From assembly GCF_030010375.1 (NCBI RefSeq), contig NZ_JASCRY010000001.1, positions 310,001 through 374,000 of the forward strand: a stretch of DNA of 64,000 bases. The letters are read 5' to 3'. The notes below the pieces were generated by a model that worked only from the letters and a program-made list of their open reading frames with translations, searched no databases and was not told the DNA's origin. How positions within the stretch are numbered: the first letter of the stretch is position 1; each line of letters opens with the position of its first letter. Positions 18,288 to 27,575 of the stretch are shown piece after piece. Origin of the DNA: Flavobacterium yafengii (lineage in GTDB: Bacteria > Bacteroidota > Bacteroidia > Flavobacteriales > Flavobacteriaceae). The translations under genes and the position numbers were made by a program.

Positions 18288-19307
18288 TTAACGACTATTT
18301 CTAACCTTCTGCTCCCATTTCCAGGCACTGGCAATCGCTTCTTCAAGTGTTGATTGTGTTTTCCATCCAAGAACTGTATTCGCTTTATCCGTATTAGCAT
18401 AAACCGAAGTCACATCGCCTTCTCTTCTTGGAACTATAGTATAAGGTAATTTTTGTCCGCTAACTTTCTCGAAAGCGCTAATTACCTCCAGCACTGAGCT
18501 TCCTGTTCCAGTACCCAGATTAAAGATTTCTAATTTATCTGAATTCTTTTTATTCACTAATCTTTGCAAAGCTATAACATGGGCTTTCGCCAAATCAACT
18601 ACGTGAATATAATCGCGAACACTAGTTCCATCAACCGTTGGGTAATCATTACCATAAACGGATAATGATTCACGCAAACCCATTCCGGTTTGAGTAATAA
18701 AAGGAACTAAATTTTGCGGTACACCCATAGGCAGTTCCCCAATTTCAGCTGATGGATGCGACCCAATTGGATTAAAATAACGCAACAAAATAGCATTAAT
18801 ATTACTTACTTTAGTAACATCGGTAATGATTTCTTCGCCAATTTGCTTGGTATTTCCATACGGCGACATTGCCGTTTGTACAGGCGTAGTTTCAGCAATT
18901 GGCATCACTTCGGCTTGACCATAAACGGTACAAGAAGAGCTGAAAATAAAATTAGCTTCTGGTTTTTTCTGTAATTCCTGCAAAATATAAACTAATGAAA
19001 CAACATTGTTTTCATAATATAACAAAGGTTCTTTTACGCTTTCGCCAACTGCTTTTGAGGCAGCAAAATGAATCACTCCAGCCACATCATCATGCTTCTC
19101 AAAGAAAGCTTGAACCGCTGCTTTATCTCTTAAATCTATTTGTTCAAAAAATGGTTTTTTACCTGTAATTCGTTCTATCCCATCCAAAACATCAATGGAA
19201 GAATTAGACAAATTATCAATAACAACTACTTCAAAATTCTCGTTTTGCAATTCCACTACGGTATGCGAACCAATAAATCCCAAACCTCCTGTAACAACTA
19301 TTTTCAT
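18288..19307 (-). CDS. galE: UDP-glucose 4-epimerase
   Basis: Interconverts UDP-galactose and UDP-glucose in the cytoplasm, the last Leloir step. The 339-residue protein has the NAD-binding GGLGFIGSH (G7-G13), the SSSCTVYG segment with the catalytic Ser/Thr, and YGNTK (Y150, K154). Length is normal. Its ATG overlaps the galT stop by four bases, a sign of translational coupling. It is the last gene of the galM to galE run. Confidence 0.97.
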   Translation of the reverse strand: MKIVVTGGLGFIGSHTVVELQNENFEVVVIDNLSNSSIDVLDGIERITGKKPFFEQIDLRDKAAVQAFFEKHDDVAGVIHFAASKAVGESVKEPLLYYENNVVSLVYILQELQKKPEANFIFSSSCTVYGQAEVMPIAETTPVQTAMSPYGNTKQIGEEIITDVTKVSNINAILLRYFNPIGSHPSAEIGELPMGVPQNLVPFITQTGMGLRESLSVYGNDYPTVDGTSVRDYIHVVDLAKAHVIALQRLVNKKNSDKLEIFNLGTGTGSSVLEVISAFEKVSGQKLPYTIVPRREGDVTSVYANTDKANTVLGWKTQSTLEEAIASAWKWEQKVRNSR

Positions 19308-20356
19308 GAATTATTTTTATAATGTACATTCGATTGCTCTCTTAAAACGGCAGCACTTTTCTCTGGCGTGATGTCTCTTTGCGATTCGCCCATCATTTCA
19401 TATCCTACCATAAATTTCTTAACGGTTGCAGAACGCAACAATGGCGGATAAAAATGCATGTGGAAATGCCATTCCGGATGCAATTCTCCATCTGTAGGCG
19501 ACTGATGAATTCCTGATGAATACGGAAATGACGTTTCAAAAAGATTATCGTATTTGGTCGTCAATTGTTTTAAAATAATCGCAAAATCTGTTACTTCCGT
19601 TTCCGTGAAATCAGTTATTTTACTCACATTTCGTTTGCTGACAATCATCGTTTCATAAGGCCAAATCGCCCAAAAAGGAACCAATGCCACAAAATGATCA
19701 TTCTCAACAACAATGCGTTCATCTAATTTCATCTCCTCCTTTATATAATCCTCTAAAAGCGTTTTGTTGTGAATATCAAAATAGGCCTTCAAGTTATTTT
19801 GCGTTTTCTCTACTTCGGTTGGCAACGAGGATTGCGCCCAAATTTGCCCATGCGGATGCGGATTACTGCAACCCATCACACTTCCTTTATTTTCAAAAAT
19901 CTGAACATGGTTGATATAATCTACATTCCCTAAATCTGTATATTCTTTTTGCCACGTATGAATGATATTTTCAATCGCTTCTGCCGGCATTTCAGGCAAT
20001 GTCAAATTGTGTTTTGGCGAAAAGCAAACCACTCGAGAAATTCCTCTTTCCGGTTTAGCTCTAAAAAAAGTCTCGTTCTTGTTTTCCTCAAAAGCAATTT
20101 CTTCTTGCTTTAAAGCGGCAAAATCATTCTCAAAAACAAAAGAACTTTCATAATCCGGATTGACCATTCCATTCGCTCGAACATTTCCCGGACACAAATA
20201 ACAAGTCGGGTCATATTCGGGCAATGCATCCGAAGTTACTGTTTCATTTTGTCCTTGCCAAGGGCGTTTCGAACGGTGTGGAGAAACCAAAACCCATTCG
20301 TTAATTAACGGATTATAGCGTCTGTGCGGATCTTCGTTGATATCAAAATTTTTCAT
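19304..20356 (-). CDS. galT: Galactose-1-phosphate uridylyltransferase
   Basis: Transfers UMP from UDP-glucose to galactose-1-phosphate. The 350-residue product contains the metal-binding CYLCPGN (C52, C55) and the active-site NPHPHGQIW, in which the second His (H169) is the expected nucleophile. Its start is immediately after the galK stop and its end overlaps galE, so galK-galT-galE is a compact unit. Confidence 0.97.
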   Translation of the reverse strand: MKNFDINEDPHRRYNPLINEWVLVSPHRSKRPWQGQNETVTSDALPEYDPTCYLCPGNVRANGMVNPDYESSFVFENDFAALKQEEIAFEENKNETFFRAKPERGISRVVCFSPKHNLTLPEMPAEAIENIIHTWQKEYTDLGNVDYINHVQIFENKGSVMGCSNPHPHGQIWAQSSLPTEVEKTQNNLKAYFDIHNKTLLEDYIKEEMKLDERIVVENDHFVALVPFWAIWPYETMIVSKRNVSKITDFTETEVTDFAIILKQLTTKYDNLFETSFPYSSGIHQSPTDGELHPEWHFHMHFYPPLLRSATVKKFMVGYEMMGESQRDITPEKSAAVLREQSNVHYKNNS

Positions 20357-21526
20357 TTATTTCGCGATATAAAGTGATGTTCCGTTTCCAATTTTGACAT
20401 CATAAATTTTTAATTCTATTCCAAATTCGTCCTGATACAACTTTGACAATTTGTTTTTTACAGTTTCTTCTTGTCCTTTTTTAATCAAATTAATGGTACA
20501 ACCACCAAAACCGCCGCCCATTAATCGGGAACCTATAACTGATTTATCTTCTTTAACCGTGTTTACTAAAAAATCTAATTCGGCACAACTCACTTCATAA
20601 TCCAACGACAATCCTTCGTGCGTTTCGAACATTAACTGTCCTAAAACTTCAATGTTTCCAGCATCCAAAGCATCACAGGCCAGTTTCACGCGATTAATTT
20701 CTTTCACCACAAAAATGCTCCTTTTGAAAACATTCGCTGACATTTTATCTTTCAGACTCAAAACTCGCTCTTCTTTGCAATCTCTAAAGCTACTAATTTC
20801 TGGGAAATTAGCGTTAATTATCGAAATCCCTTCTTCACATTCTTCTCTTCTGGTGTTGTAAGCCGAGCTAAACAAGGAATGTTTCACGTTCGAATCGAAT
20901 AAAATCAAAGAATAATCATTAAAATCCGCATTATGGTATTCATATTCCAATGTCTTGCAATCAATTTTTATGACTTTATTTTCTAAACCCATAACACTCG
21001 AAAACTGATCCATTATCCCGCAATTGATTCCTACCCAATGCTCCGCACTTTGCCCCATTAAAGCAATATCCACGGGTTTAATTTTCAAGTCAAAAAGTTC
21101 ATTGATTCCAAATAAAAAGCCACATTCCAATGCCGCCGATGAAGATAATCCGGAACCAACCGGAATATTACTGCTGAAAACACAATTGAATCCATCAAAT
21201 TTAAAACCTTTAATTTTCAATTGATTGATAACTCCACGGATGTAATTCGTCCAAACAGTATCTGTCAATTCCATCTCCGTTGTCAAATCAACTTCAAACG
21301 AATCGTCAAGGTCAATCGCAATAATTTTCGAGGTATTGGAATTACTTTTTTCGAAAGCAAAACATATAATTTTATCGATCGCTGCCGGCAAAACATAACC
21401 ATCATTATAGTCAATATGCTCTCCAATAATATTAATTCTTCCTGGAGAAAGAACTATTTTTTTGGGTGTTGAACCAAAACTTTCTTCAAAGAAAGCTGTC
21501 GTTTTTTTAATTAATAAATCGTTCAT
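20357..21526 (-). CDS. galK: Galactokinase
   Basis: GHMP-family kinase that phosphorylates galactose at C1. Visible motifs are GRINIIGEHIDYNDGYVLP (residues about 29-47, with the catalytic Arg and substrate-binding EHxD), the ATP-binding GSGLSSSAALE and a C-terminal GSRLMGGGFGGCTI. The 389-residue length is typical. A 96-bp gap separates it from the beta-galactosidase gene upstream; I found no clear TAnnTTTG there. Confidence 0.97.
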   Translation of the reverse strand: MNDLLIKKTTAFFEESFGSTPKKIVLSPGRINIIGEHIDYNDGYVLPAAIDKIICFAFEKSNSNTSKIIAIDLDDSFEVDLTTEMELTDTVWTNYIRGVINQLKIKGFKFDGFNCVFSSNIPVGSGLSSSAALECGFLFGINELFDLKIKPVDIALMGQSAEHWVGINCGIMDQFSSVMGLENKVIKIDCKTLEYEYHNADFNDYSLILFDSNVKHSLFSSAYNTRREECEEGISIINANFPEISSFRDCKEERVLSLKDKMSANVFKRSIFVVKEINRVKLACDALDAGNIEVLGQLMFETHEGLSLDYEVSCAELDFLVNTVKEDKSVIGSRLMGGGFGGCTINLIKKGQEETVKNKLSKLYQDEFGIELKIYDVKIGNGTSLYIAK

Positions 21527-21622
21527 TTTCTTTAAATTACTGTTATTTTGAAATTGTTAAAGTATTCGCTTTTAAAGCCGTACTTGATACTGGAACAACT
21601 ATTTTCTTTTTAAGATTTTTAT

Positions 21623-24049
21623 TTATTTGGCAGCTGCCAAAGTCAATTTACCGCTCTTAAGCCCAGCACCATTTACTTCAAGTTTTATATCACCCGCAGT
21701 TGTAGTAGATTTTACGAGGACTACCAACTTTCCACTAAAAAGTTTCATGGTATCTTTATGGAACATTTCGAGTGAAGTGGCATCGCCATTGCAGGCAGCT
21801 CTGTAAGTCCCCGCTCCTGAAACCTTAAATTTTAACTGATTCGTCGCCGTTGGGCAAGGAATTCCATTTTTATCAACTACAGATACGGTTACAAAGGATA
21901 TATCTTCGCCATTGGCAGTGATTGTTTTCCTGTCCGCGTCTAAAACAATTTGGTAAGGCTTGCCGGCAGTATGCACTTCTTCTTCAGCAACAGCTTTACC
22001 ATTGTCATCAAAAGCCACTACTTTTACTGTTCCCGGCTCATATTTCACATCCATCCACATCAAACGATAGCGATTTTGGGGGGTATTCTTATTTTTCGTC
22101 TGCACTCCCATGCTTTTACCATTGATAAAAAGTTCAGCACTGTTGTAGCTTGTATAAACAAAAACAGGAGTTGTTTCTCCTTCACGGCCTTCCCAGTTCC
22201 AATGTGGCAAAATATGAAGCGTTGATTCCTTCGTATTCCAACGGCTGCGGTATAAATAATAGCGGTCTTTAGGTAAACCCGCTAAATCGTTAATTCCAAA
22301 ATAAGAACTTCGAGACGGCCAGCTTTCATCATAAGGCGTAGGTTCTCCTAAATAATCAAAACCTGTCCAAACAAACTCTCCAATTACCCACGGTTTATCA
22401 TCTTGAAGTACAAAATCTTCATCGGGTACATTAGACCAGCTGCAGGCTTCCAAATCATATGAGGAGGATTGAAAATCTGGATATTGCTTGTTTTTTTCTT
22501 GAACCACAGGGAATTTATAAATCCCTCTGGAGCTAACAGTTGAAGCTGTTTCTGAACCTAAAATAAACCCTTGCGGAAATTTTGAAAAGGCCTCATCATA
22601 TAAATGTACCCGATAATTCAATCCAGGAACATCCAGCAGCGCTCCAAAACCTGATTCCATAGTTGCTTTTACCTGATCCATACCAACAGTTACCGGACGT
22701 GTTGGGTCTTCTCTATGAAATAGTTCCTGCAGCCATTTGGCTCGTTTTACACCAGCTTCTCCCCATTGATCCGGGACTTCATTTCCAGAACTCCACATCA
22801 CAATAGATGGATGATTTCTTGTTGCCTGCACTAAATTTACGATGTCTTTTTCGGCATAATCCTCAAAAAACCGATGATACCCATTTTCTACTTTTGGCTT
22901 TGCCCATTCATCAAAACTCTCCGCTAGAAACATAAATCCCATTTCATCCGCCAACTCAAGCTGCTCGAAAGAGGGCATATTGTGCGAACTGCGAATCGCA
23001 TTACAGCCCATATCTTTTAATATCTCCATTTGCCTGCGCAATGCGGCTTTATTTACTGCAACTCCGAGGGGACCAAGATCGTGATGAAGACAAACTCCTT
23101 TAAATTTGGTTATCTTTCCATTAAGACTAAAGCCTTTATTGGCCTCATATTTTATTTCTCGAATCCCAAAACGGGTTGAAATTTCATCTTTCAGTTCTTT
23201 TCCAACATACAATTGAGAAACCGCTTTATACAAATAAGGAGTTTCGGGGCTCCACAATCTTGGGTTTTCTACTTTTATGTTTTGATCGAATTCCTTTCCG
23301 AATTCCATAGTCGACTCCTCTGAACTTAGTTTATGTCCTTCAGCATCAAAAATAGTGGTGACTAAACGAGTATTTTCCCCAGAAGCTTTGGTCTTAATGT
23401 TAACTTTAGCAATTTCTGAACTTATAAAAGGTGTCGTTACAAACTGTCCCCATTGGTCAATGCTTTCGTTATTTTTTACAATAACACTTACTTTTCGATA
23501 TAAACCAGCACCAGGATACCAGCGGGAAGCAAATTCTTTATTAGTTAGTTTTACTGACAATGTGTTGGCTCCTTCTTGTATAAATTGGGAAACATCAAAA
23601 TAAAAATAACTATAGCCATACGCCCATTCACCCACTTTTTTTCCGTTTAAATACACTTGAGGTTCGCTCATCGCACCTTCAAAAAGTAAAATTATTTTTT
23701 TGCCTTTTGAATCTTTAGGTAATGTAAATGTATTGCGGTACCACGCTGTTCCAATATGGGGCAAAGCTCCTGTTCGTCCTGTTTTTTCGGTGGCTATATT
23801 TTCTCCATTTTGAACAATGGCAACTTTTTGTATGTCTACATTTTTATCAAAAGGGCCGTAAATTGCCCAGTCATGCGGAACAGTTACAGATTCCCATTTC
23901 GAATCATTAAAATTTACTTTAATTGCCTCTTCAAAATCGCCTTTTTGAAATTTCCAATTGGTATCTAACACTTTAACTTCTCGTGTTTGAGACAAAGCCA
24001 TTTGTGTAAAAGTGAAACATACAAACAGAACGTGTATTACTTTCTTCAT
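21623..24049 (-). CDS. GH2 beta-galactosidase, exported
   Basis: Glycoside hydrolase family 2 enzyme of 808 residues with a signal peptide (MKKVIHVLFVCFTFTQMALSQ). The layout is an N-terminal sugar-binding jelly roll (about 25-190), an Ig-like domain (200-300), a TIM-barrel (300-600) and C-terminal beta domains. The acid/base Glu is in SSGNEVPDQ (E424) and the likely nucleophile in LGSETAS (E500). Next to an endo-galactanase it most probably releases galactose from beta-1,4-galacto-oligosaccharides. The family also covers other beta-glycosidases, so specificity is inferred from context. Confidence 0.9.
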   Translation of the reverse strand: MKKVIHVLFVCFTFTQMALSQTREVKVLDTNWKFQKGDFEEAIKVNFNDSKWESVTVPHDWAIYGPFDKNVDIQKVAIVQNGENIATEKTGRTGALPHIGTAWYRNTFTLPKDSKGKKIILLFEGAMSEPQVYLNGKKVGEWAYGYSYFYFDVSQFIQEGANTLSVKLTNKEFASRWYPGAGLYRKVSVIVKNNESIDQWGQFVTTPFISSEIAKVNIKTKASGENTRLVTTIFDAEGHKLSSEESTMEFGKEFDQNIKVENPRLWSPETPYLYKAVSQLYVGKELKDEISTRFGIREIKYEANKGFSLNGKITKFKGVCLHHDLGPLGVAVNKAALRRQMEILKDMGCNAIRSSHNMPSFEQLELADEMGFMFLAESFDEWAKPKVENGYHRFFEDYAEKDIVNLVQATRNHPSIVMWSSGNEVPDQWGEAGVKRAKWLQELFHREDPTRPVTVGMDQVKATMESGFGALLDVPGLNYRVHLYDEAFSKFPQGFILGSETASTVSSRGIYKFPVVQEKNKQYPDFQSSSYDLEACSWSNVPDEDFVLQDDKPWVIGEFVWTGFDYLGEPTPYDESWPSRSSYFGINDLAGLPKDRYYLYRSRWNTKESTLHILPHWNWEGREGETTPVFVYTSYNSAELFINGKSMGVQTKNKNTPQNRYRLMWMDVKYEPGTVKVVAFDDNGKAVAEEEVHTAGKPYQIVLDADRKTITANGEDISFVTVSVVDKNGIPCPTATNQLKFKVSGAGTYRAACNGDATSLEMFHKDTMKLFSGKLVVLVKSTTTAGDIKLEVNGAGLKSGKLTLAAAK

Positions 24050-24083
24050 TTTTAAACCTTTTTTAAAATTTTATTAATCTGAA

Positions 24084-25139
24084 TTATTCTTTGAATGCGT
24101 CTAAAGCCATTGACGGCTTCCCGTCAGACTGCCAAGCGCTCAAGGAATAACCGCTCCAACTTTTTTCACCCTGTGGTTCCCAATAAATAACACCTAATCC
24201 TTTATTGTTAGGGACATTTTTTACTGCTTTGATAGTTGCTACCAACATATCGAATGTATTTTGAACCTTGTCATATTCGCCTCCAACTTCTACTACCATC
24301 ACTTCTTTATTATATCGGGAAGCCATGTCTTTTAAATTGAATTCCAAATCGGCAACAGTTTCTTTGTAATCTTTTTTAATCCAATACGGATAATAGGACA
24401 ATCCAATCACGTCATATTTTACATTATTTGCTTTGGCATTATCAAAAAACCATCTGAATTTTGCGTTGTTATTCCCTTCATCAACGTGAACGATTACTTT
24501 AATGTTTGGATTTATTGTCTTTGTCGCATCATATCCTTTATTGAGTAATTGTGCTAATTGACTCCAATTAGAAGTGTTTCCCTCCGGCCATAACATTCCA
24601 CCAGGAATTTCATTACCCACCTGCACCCATTCCGGAGTCACTCCCGCTGTTTTTAATGCACTCAACACATCAAAAGTATGATTGTAAACATCATTTAATA
24701 ATTCTGAAAAACTGTGATTTGCCCATGCTGCAGGTTTGGCTTGTTTGGCCGGATCTGCCCAAGTATCACTGTAATGAAAATCAATCATAATGCGCATTCC
24801 CAATTTTTTTGCTCGTACAGCCATCACAACTGTTTCTTCCTTGCTACAATGTCCACTCGCTTTATCATTAGATGGATTCACCCACACACGAAGCCGAATG
24901 GTATTGATTCCTCTGTCTTTTAGCAGTTGCAAACAATCTTTTTGAGAACCATCAGTATTATAGAACTTATATCCCGTAGCCTCCATTTGTGGTAACCAAC
25001 CTACGTCAGCCCCTTTTGCAAAAGTAGAAACTGTTGGTGTTGGCATTAGATTTTGATCTGCGGGCATTTGTGAATTACACGAAGTAAAAAACAATGCTAT
25101 TGTTGCAATGAAATAAAATTTGTCTTTAAGATTTTTCAT
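24084..25139 (-). CDS. GH53 arabinogalactan endo-beta-1,4-galactanase lipoprotein
   Basis: Cuts beta-1,4-galactan (pectin side chains). The 351-residue protein starts with a lipoprotein signal ending FFTSC (C21), so it is probably membrane-anchored. GH53 hallmarks are GADVGWLPQMEATGYKF, IRLRVWVNPSND, DFHYSDTWADPAKQ, the acid/base in VQVGNEIPGG (E177) and the nucleophile probably E284 (VMVVEVGG). It starts one base from the galM stop codon. With the adjacent GH2 enzyme it explains why the gal genes are clustered here. Confidence 0.95.
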   Translation of the reverse strand: MKNLKDKFYFIATIALFFTSCNSQMPADQNLMPTPTVSTFAKGADVGWLPQMEATGYKFYNTDGSQKDCLQLLKDRGINTIRLRVWVNPSNDKASGHCSKEETVVMAVRAKKLGMRIMIDFHYSDTWADPAKQAKPAAWANHSFSELLNDVYNHTFDVLSALKTAGVTPEWVQVGNEIPGGMLWPEGNTSNWSQLAQLLNKGYDATKTINPNIKVIVHVDEGNNNAKFRWFFDNAKANNVKYDVIGLSYYPYWIKKDYKETVADLEFNLKDMASRYNKEVMVVEVGGEYDKVQNTFDMLVATIKAVKNVPNNKGLGVIYWEPQGEKSWSGYSLSAWQSDGKPSMALDAFKE

Positions 25140-25140
25140 T

Positions 25141-26196
25141 TTAAAAAGATTGAAATTTATAAATAGTTTTATGATGATACAAATCCCCTTTTCTCAAAAC
25201 GGAACTTGGAAAATATTCGTGATTAGGCGCATCCGGAAAATTTTGGGTTTCAAAACAAATTCCGCTCAAAGCATGGTAATCGACATTTTCTTTTCCTTTT
25301 ATAGTATTGAAGCAATTACCGCCAACATAGATATGAACTCCGGGCTGGTTGGTATAAACTAACATTTTGAGATTATTTCTTTTATTGAAAAGTGATGCTG
25401 CAAATTCCTTTTCTTTATTTAAAACAAACGTATTGTCAATTTTTGATGGACAGGTTCTGGCTGAAGTAAAATCAAACGGACAATTGGCAACGTTTAGAAA
25501 CCTACCAGTTGGAATGCTGTCACTTGTTGTTTCTAATAATCTTTGGGAATTTACCCTCATTTCTTGCTCAGAAATTGTAGATTGATGACCGTCAAGATTA
25601 AAATAGCTGTGATGTGTTAAATTCACAATAGTATCTTCCGTTGTACTGGCGATGTATTCTATGATTACTTCATTTTCTTCAGATAACGTATACGTTAGCT
25701 CCACAGACAATTCGCCCGGATAATTTTCTTCCTGAGCCGGACTAACATAGGATAAGGTAATCGATGGGTTTCTGCCACTGCTTAGATTTTTAACTTTCCA
25801 AATTTTTTGGCTAAAGCCAATGTTACCGCCATGTAATGAATGTATGTTGTTATTCTTGTATAGGCGAATTGTTTTCCCGTTGAGTTTAAATTCTCCATCA
25901 TTTATCCTGCCGGCAAATCTACCTATGGTTGCCCCAAGGTAAGGAGCGCTTTTCAAATCAAAGGATTTTATATAAGCTTGCAAAGTATCAAAACCTAAAA
26001 CCACATCAACCAGTTCTCTGTTTTTTAATGGTACTTTTAATGCGGTAAGGGTTGCTCCATAATTAGTAACCTTCAATTGCATGCCATTTCCATTCGTTAA
26101 CTGATAAAGAGACACCGCTTCACCATCTGGCATCAAACCAAATAATTCTACTTCAGAATTGGCTTTAAAATGTGATATGTATTTTATTTTGGTCAT
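25141..26196 (-). CDS. galM: Galactose mutarotase (aldose 1-epimerase)
   Basis: Interconverts alpha- and beta-galactose ahead of galactokinase. The 351-residue protein shows TNYGATLTALKVP, GRFAGRINDGEF, the first catalytic His region NNNIHSLHGG, NLTHHSYFNLDGH and the C-terminal catalytic Glu in ICFETQNFPDAPNH. No signal peptide is seen, so it is cytoplasmic. It is the first gene of the minus-strand gal run, behind a predicted promoter at 26218-26225, and stands divergent to the GntR regulator. Confidence 0.95.
   Translation of the reverse strand: MTKIKYISHFKANSEVELFGLMPDGEAVSLYQLTNGNGMQLKVTNYGATLTALKVPLKNRELVDVVLGFDTLQAYIKSFDLKSAPYLGATIGRFAGRINDGEFKLNGKTIRLYKNNNIHSLHGGNIGFSQKIWKVKNLSSGRNPSITLSYVSPAQEENYPGELSVELTYTLSEENEVIIEYIASTTEDTIVNLTHHSYFNLDGHQSTISEQEMRVNSQRLLETTSDSIPTGRFLNVANCPFDFTSARTCPSKIDNTFVLNKEKEFAASLFNKRNNLKMLVYTNQPGVHIYVGGNCFNTIKGKENVDYHALSGICFETQNFPDAPNHEYFPSSVLRKGDLYHHKTIYKFQSF
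26167..26186 (-). repeat. 20-bp exact repeat with 18091-18110
   Basis: This 20-mer encodes residues of the galM N-terminus (KYISHF) and recurs exactly in the gap upstream of the symporter, with further colinear similarity on one side. See the copy at 18091-18170. Confidence 0.7.
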
Positions 26197-26217
26197 TTAA
26201 TTATGAAATATGAAAAC

Positions 26218-26225
26218 CAAAAGTA
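26218..26225 (-). promoter_or_regulatory. -7 box of the galM operon promoter
   Basis: The minus strand reads TACTTTTG, a full match to TAnnTTTG, 21 bases before the galM ATG. The place expected for the -33 element is next to the palindrome at 26248-26263, an arrangement compatible with repression. Confidence 0.6.
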
Positions 26226-26247
26226 AAATAATTGTCATCATTAGCAT

Positions 26248-26263
26248 ACCAGTACCTACCGGT
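26248..26263. promoter_or_regulatory. Candidate operator palindrome for the GntR regulator
   Basis: ACCAGTACCTACCGGT is a 16-bp imperfect palindrome (ACCrGTA-cc-TACyGGT). It lies between the divergent galM and gntR-type genes, about 23 bases upstream of the galM -7 box and 31 bases before the regulator ATG at 26295. Its position and symmetry fit a GntR-family operator; binding is inferred. Confidence 0.5.
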
Positions 26264-26294
26264 TTTTGTATATTGCCAAGAAATTCACTCCTTT

Positions 26295-27293
26295 ATGAAA
26301 ATAATTTCAATTCAAAATAATCTCGGAGTCCCTAAATACAGACAAATAATTAGTTCCGTAGAGAAGGCAATTGAAGTAGGTCAAATACTAAAAGGCGAAA
26401 AACTCCCCTCAGTAAACAAAGTCTGTTTGGAATTCTCATTGTCCCGTGATACGGTTTTACAAGCCTATGAAGAATTGAAAAAAAGAGGTATTATTTACGC
26501 CATTCCGGGGAAAGGATATTATGTAAAAAGTGTTGAAGTCACCATAAAACAAAGGATATTTTTACTTTTTGACGAATTGAATATTTTCAAGGAAGATATC
26601 TACAATTCGTTTCTGGAAAACATGGGAAATAATGTTCAGGTGGACATTTTCTTTCATCATTTTAATACTCCCGTTTTCAGAAAATTGATCGCTGACAGTA
26701 ATGGCAATTATACGAAATACATTATCATGCCAACGAATTTAGCCGAAGCAGCTTCGGTGATAAAAACCCTACCAGTTAACGAAGTTTATATCTTAGATCA
26801 AACCAACCCAGAACTAAAATCCTTTCCGGCAGTATACCAAAATTTTGTCAAAGACATATATGACGGATTATTAAAAGGAAAATCCAAATTAAACAAATAC
26901 GAAAAACTGATTATGATTTTCCCGGGATTTCGCGAACCGCTAGGCATGAAAATAGGTTTTGAGAATTTTTGCAGAGACTTTGCTTTCGATTATGAAATCA
27001 TAACTGAGTTTAGAAATCGGGAAATAAAAAAAGGCGAAGTGTATATTATTCCGAGCGACCGGGATTTGGTTCGTGTTATTGAAAAATCTAAAATTCAGAA
27101 GCTTCAATTAGGTAGTGATTACGGCATTATTTCGTACAATGAAACACCACTGAAAAAAGTAGTCGAGAACGGAATCACAACCATTTCTACAAATTTTGAA
27201 GCCATGGGCAAAATTTTGGCACAAATGATTTTAGAAGGTAAAAAAGAACAAATTGAGAATAAATGTGATTTGATTATTAGGAATTCGTTGTGA
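26295..27293 (+). CDS. GntR-family regulator with periplasmic-binding-protein-like sensor
   Basis: Probable local regulator of the galactan/galactose genes. I chose the ATG at 26295 (332 residues, MKIISIQNNLGVPKYRQI); the longer frame starts with a TTG at 26232 and would run through the candidate operator. A winged helix spans about residues 14-77 (KYRQIISSVEKAIEVGQ, LPSVNKVCLEFSLSRDTV, GIIYAIPGKGYYV). The C-terminal part resembles a LacI-type sugar-binding domain (QLGSDYGIISYNETPLKKVVENGITTIS). It is transcribed away from galM and ends in a terminator shared with tRNA-Leu. Confidence 0.88.
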   Translation: MKIISIQNNLGVPKYRQIISSVEKAIEVGQILKGEKLPSVNKVCLEFSLSRDTVLQAYEELKKRGIIYAIPGKGYYVKSVEVTIKQRIFLLFDELNIFKEDIYNSFLENMGNNVQVDIFFHHFNTPVFRKLIADSNGNYTKYIIMPTNLAEAASVIKTLPVNEVYILDQTNPELKSFPAVYQNFVKDIYDGLLKGKSKLNKYEKLIMIFPGFREPLGMKIGFENFCRDFAFDYEIITEFRNREIKKGEVYIIPSDRDLVRVIEKSKIQKLQLGSDYGIISYNETPLKKVVENGITTISTNFEAMGKILAQMILEGKKEQIENKCDLIIRNSL

Positions 27294-27302
27294 TATAAAA
27301 CC

Positions 27303-27332
27303 AAAAAAACCGCTTCTTTCGAAGCGGTTTTT
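27303..27332. terminator. Bidirectional terminator (regulator / tRNA-Leu)
   Basis: The stem AAACCGCTTC / GAAGCGGTTT with a TTTC loop has A and T tracts on both sides. It would end both the plus-strand regulator mRNA and the minus-strand tRNA transcript. Confidence 0.85.
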
Positions 27333-27333
27333 G

Positions 27334-27413
27334 TACCCGGAGCCGGAGTCGAACCGGCACGGTTTCCCACAGGTGTTTGAGACCAGCGCGTCTACCAATT
27401 CCGCCATCCGGGC
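27334..27413 (-). tRNA. tRNA-Leu (CAA anticodon)
   Basis: The minus strand folds as a class II tRNA. The acceptor stem is GCCCGGA/TCCGGGT with discriminator A, the D loop contains GGTAGA, the anticodon loop is CTCAAAC with anticodon CAA, the variable arm is about 11 nt, and the T arm is GCCGG-TTCGACT-CCGGC. The 3' CCA is not encoded. The anticodon stem has one T-T mismatch (positions 28 and 42). Confidence 0.95.
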
Positions 27414-27501
27414 TTAGCAGACATGAAATAACGACAGTTATCTCAACGCAATAAAAGATGTGATTGTGTTTAAATCAACCATCAATTCCTTTAACACGGT
27501 G

Positions 27502-27509
27502 CAAATGTA
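27502..27509 (-). promoter_or_regulatory. Possible -7 box for tRNA-Leu
   Basis: The minus strand reads TACATTTG, matching TAnnTTTG, about 89 bases upstream of the tRNA 5' end. No clear -33 partner is visible, so this is tentative. Confidence 0.35.
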
Positions 27510-27575
27510 AAAAATAATATTAAATGTTCTACTAAAAATACTTAATTTTTTCCTTTCAGAGTTGAATAAATTTTA

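Noticed and set aside
16252..27293. Recent horizontal transfer of the galactan locus
   Set aside because: Base composition and promoter style look like the rest of the window, and no integrase, IS or tRNA-borne attachment site borders it; the adjacent tRNA-Leu shows no duplicated 3' end in the window.
27119..27370. Minus-strand open frame overlapping the regulator and tRNA-Leu
   Set aside because: It begins inside the tRNA with the familiar false peptide from tRNA antisense sequence and covers the 3' end of a well-supported gene.
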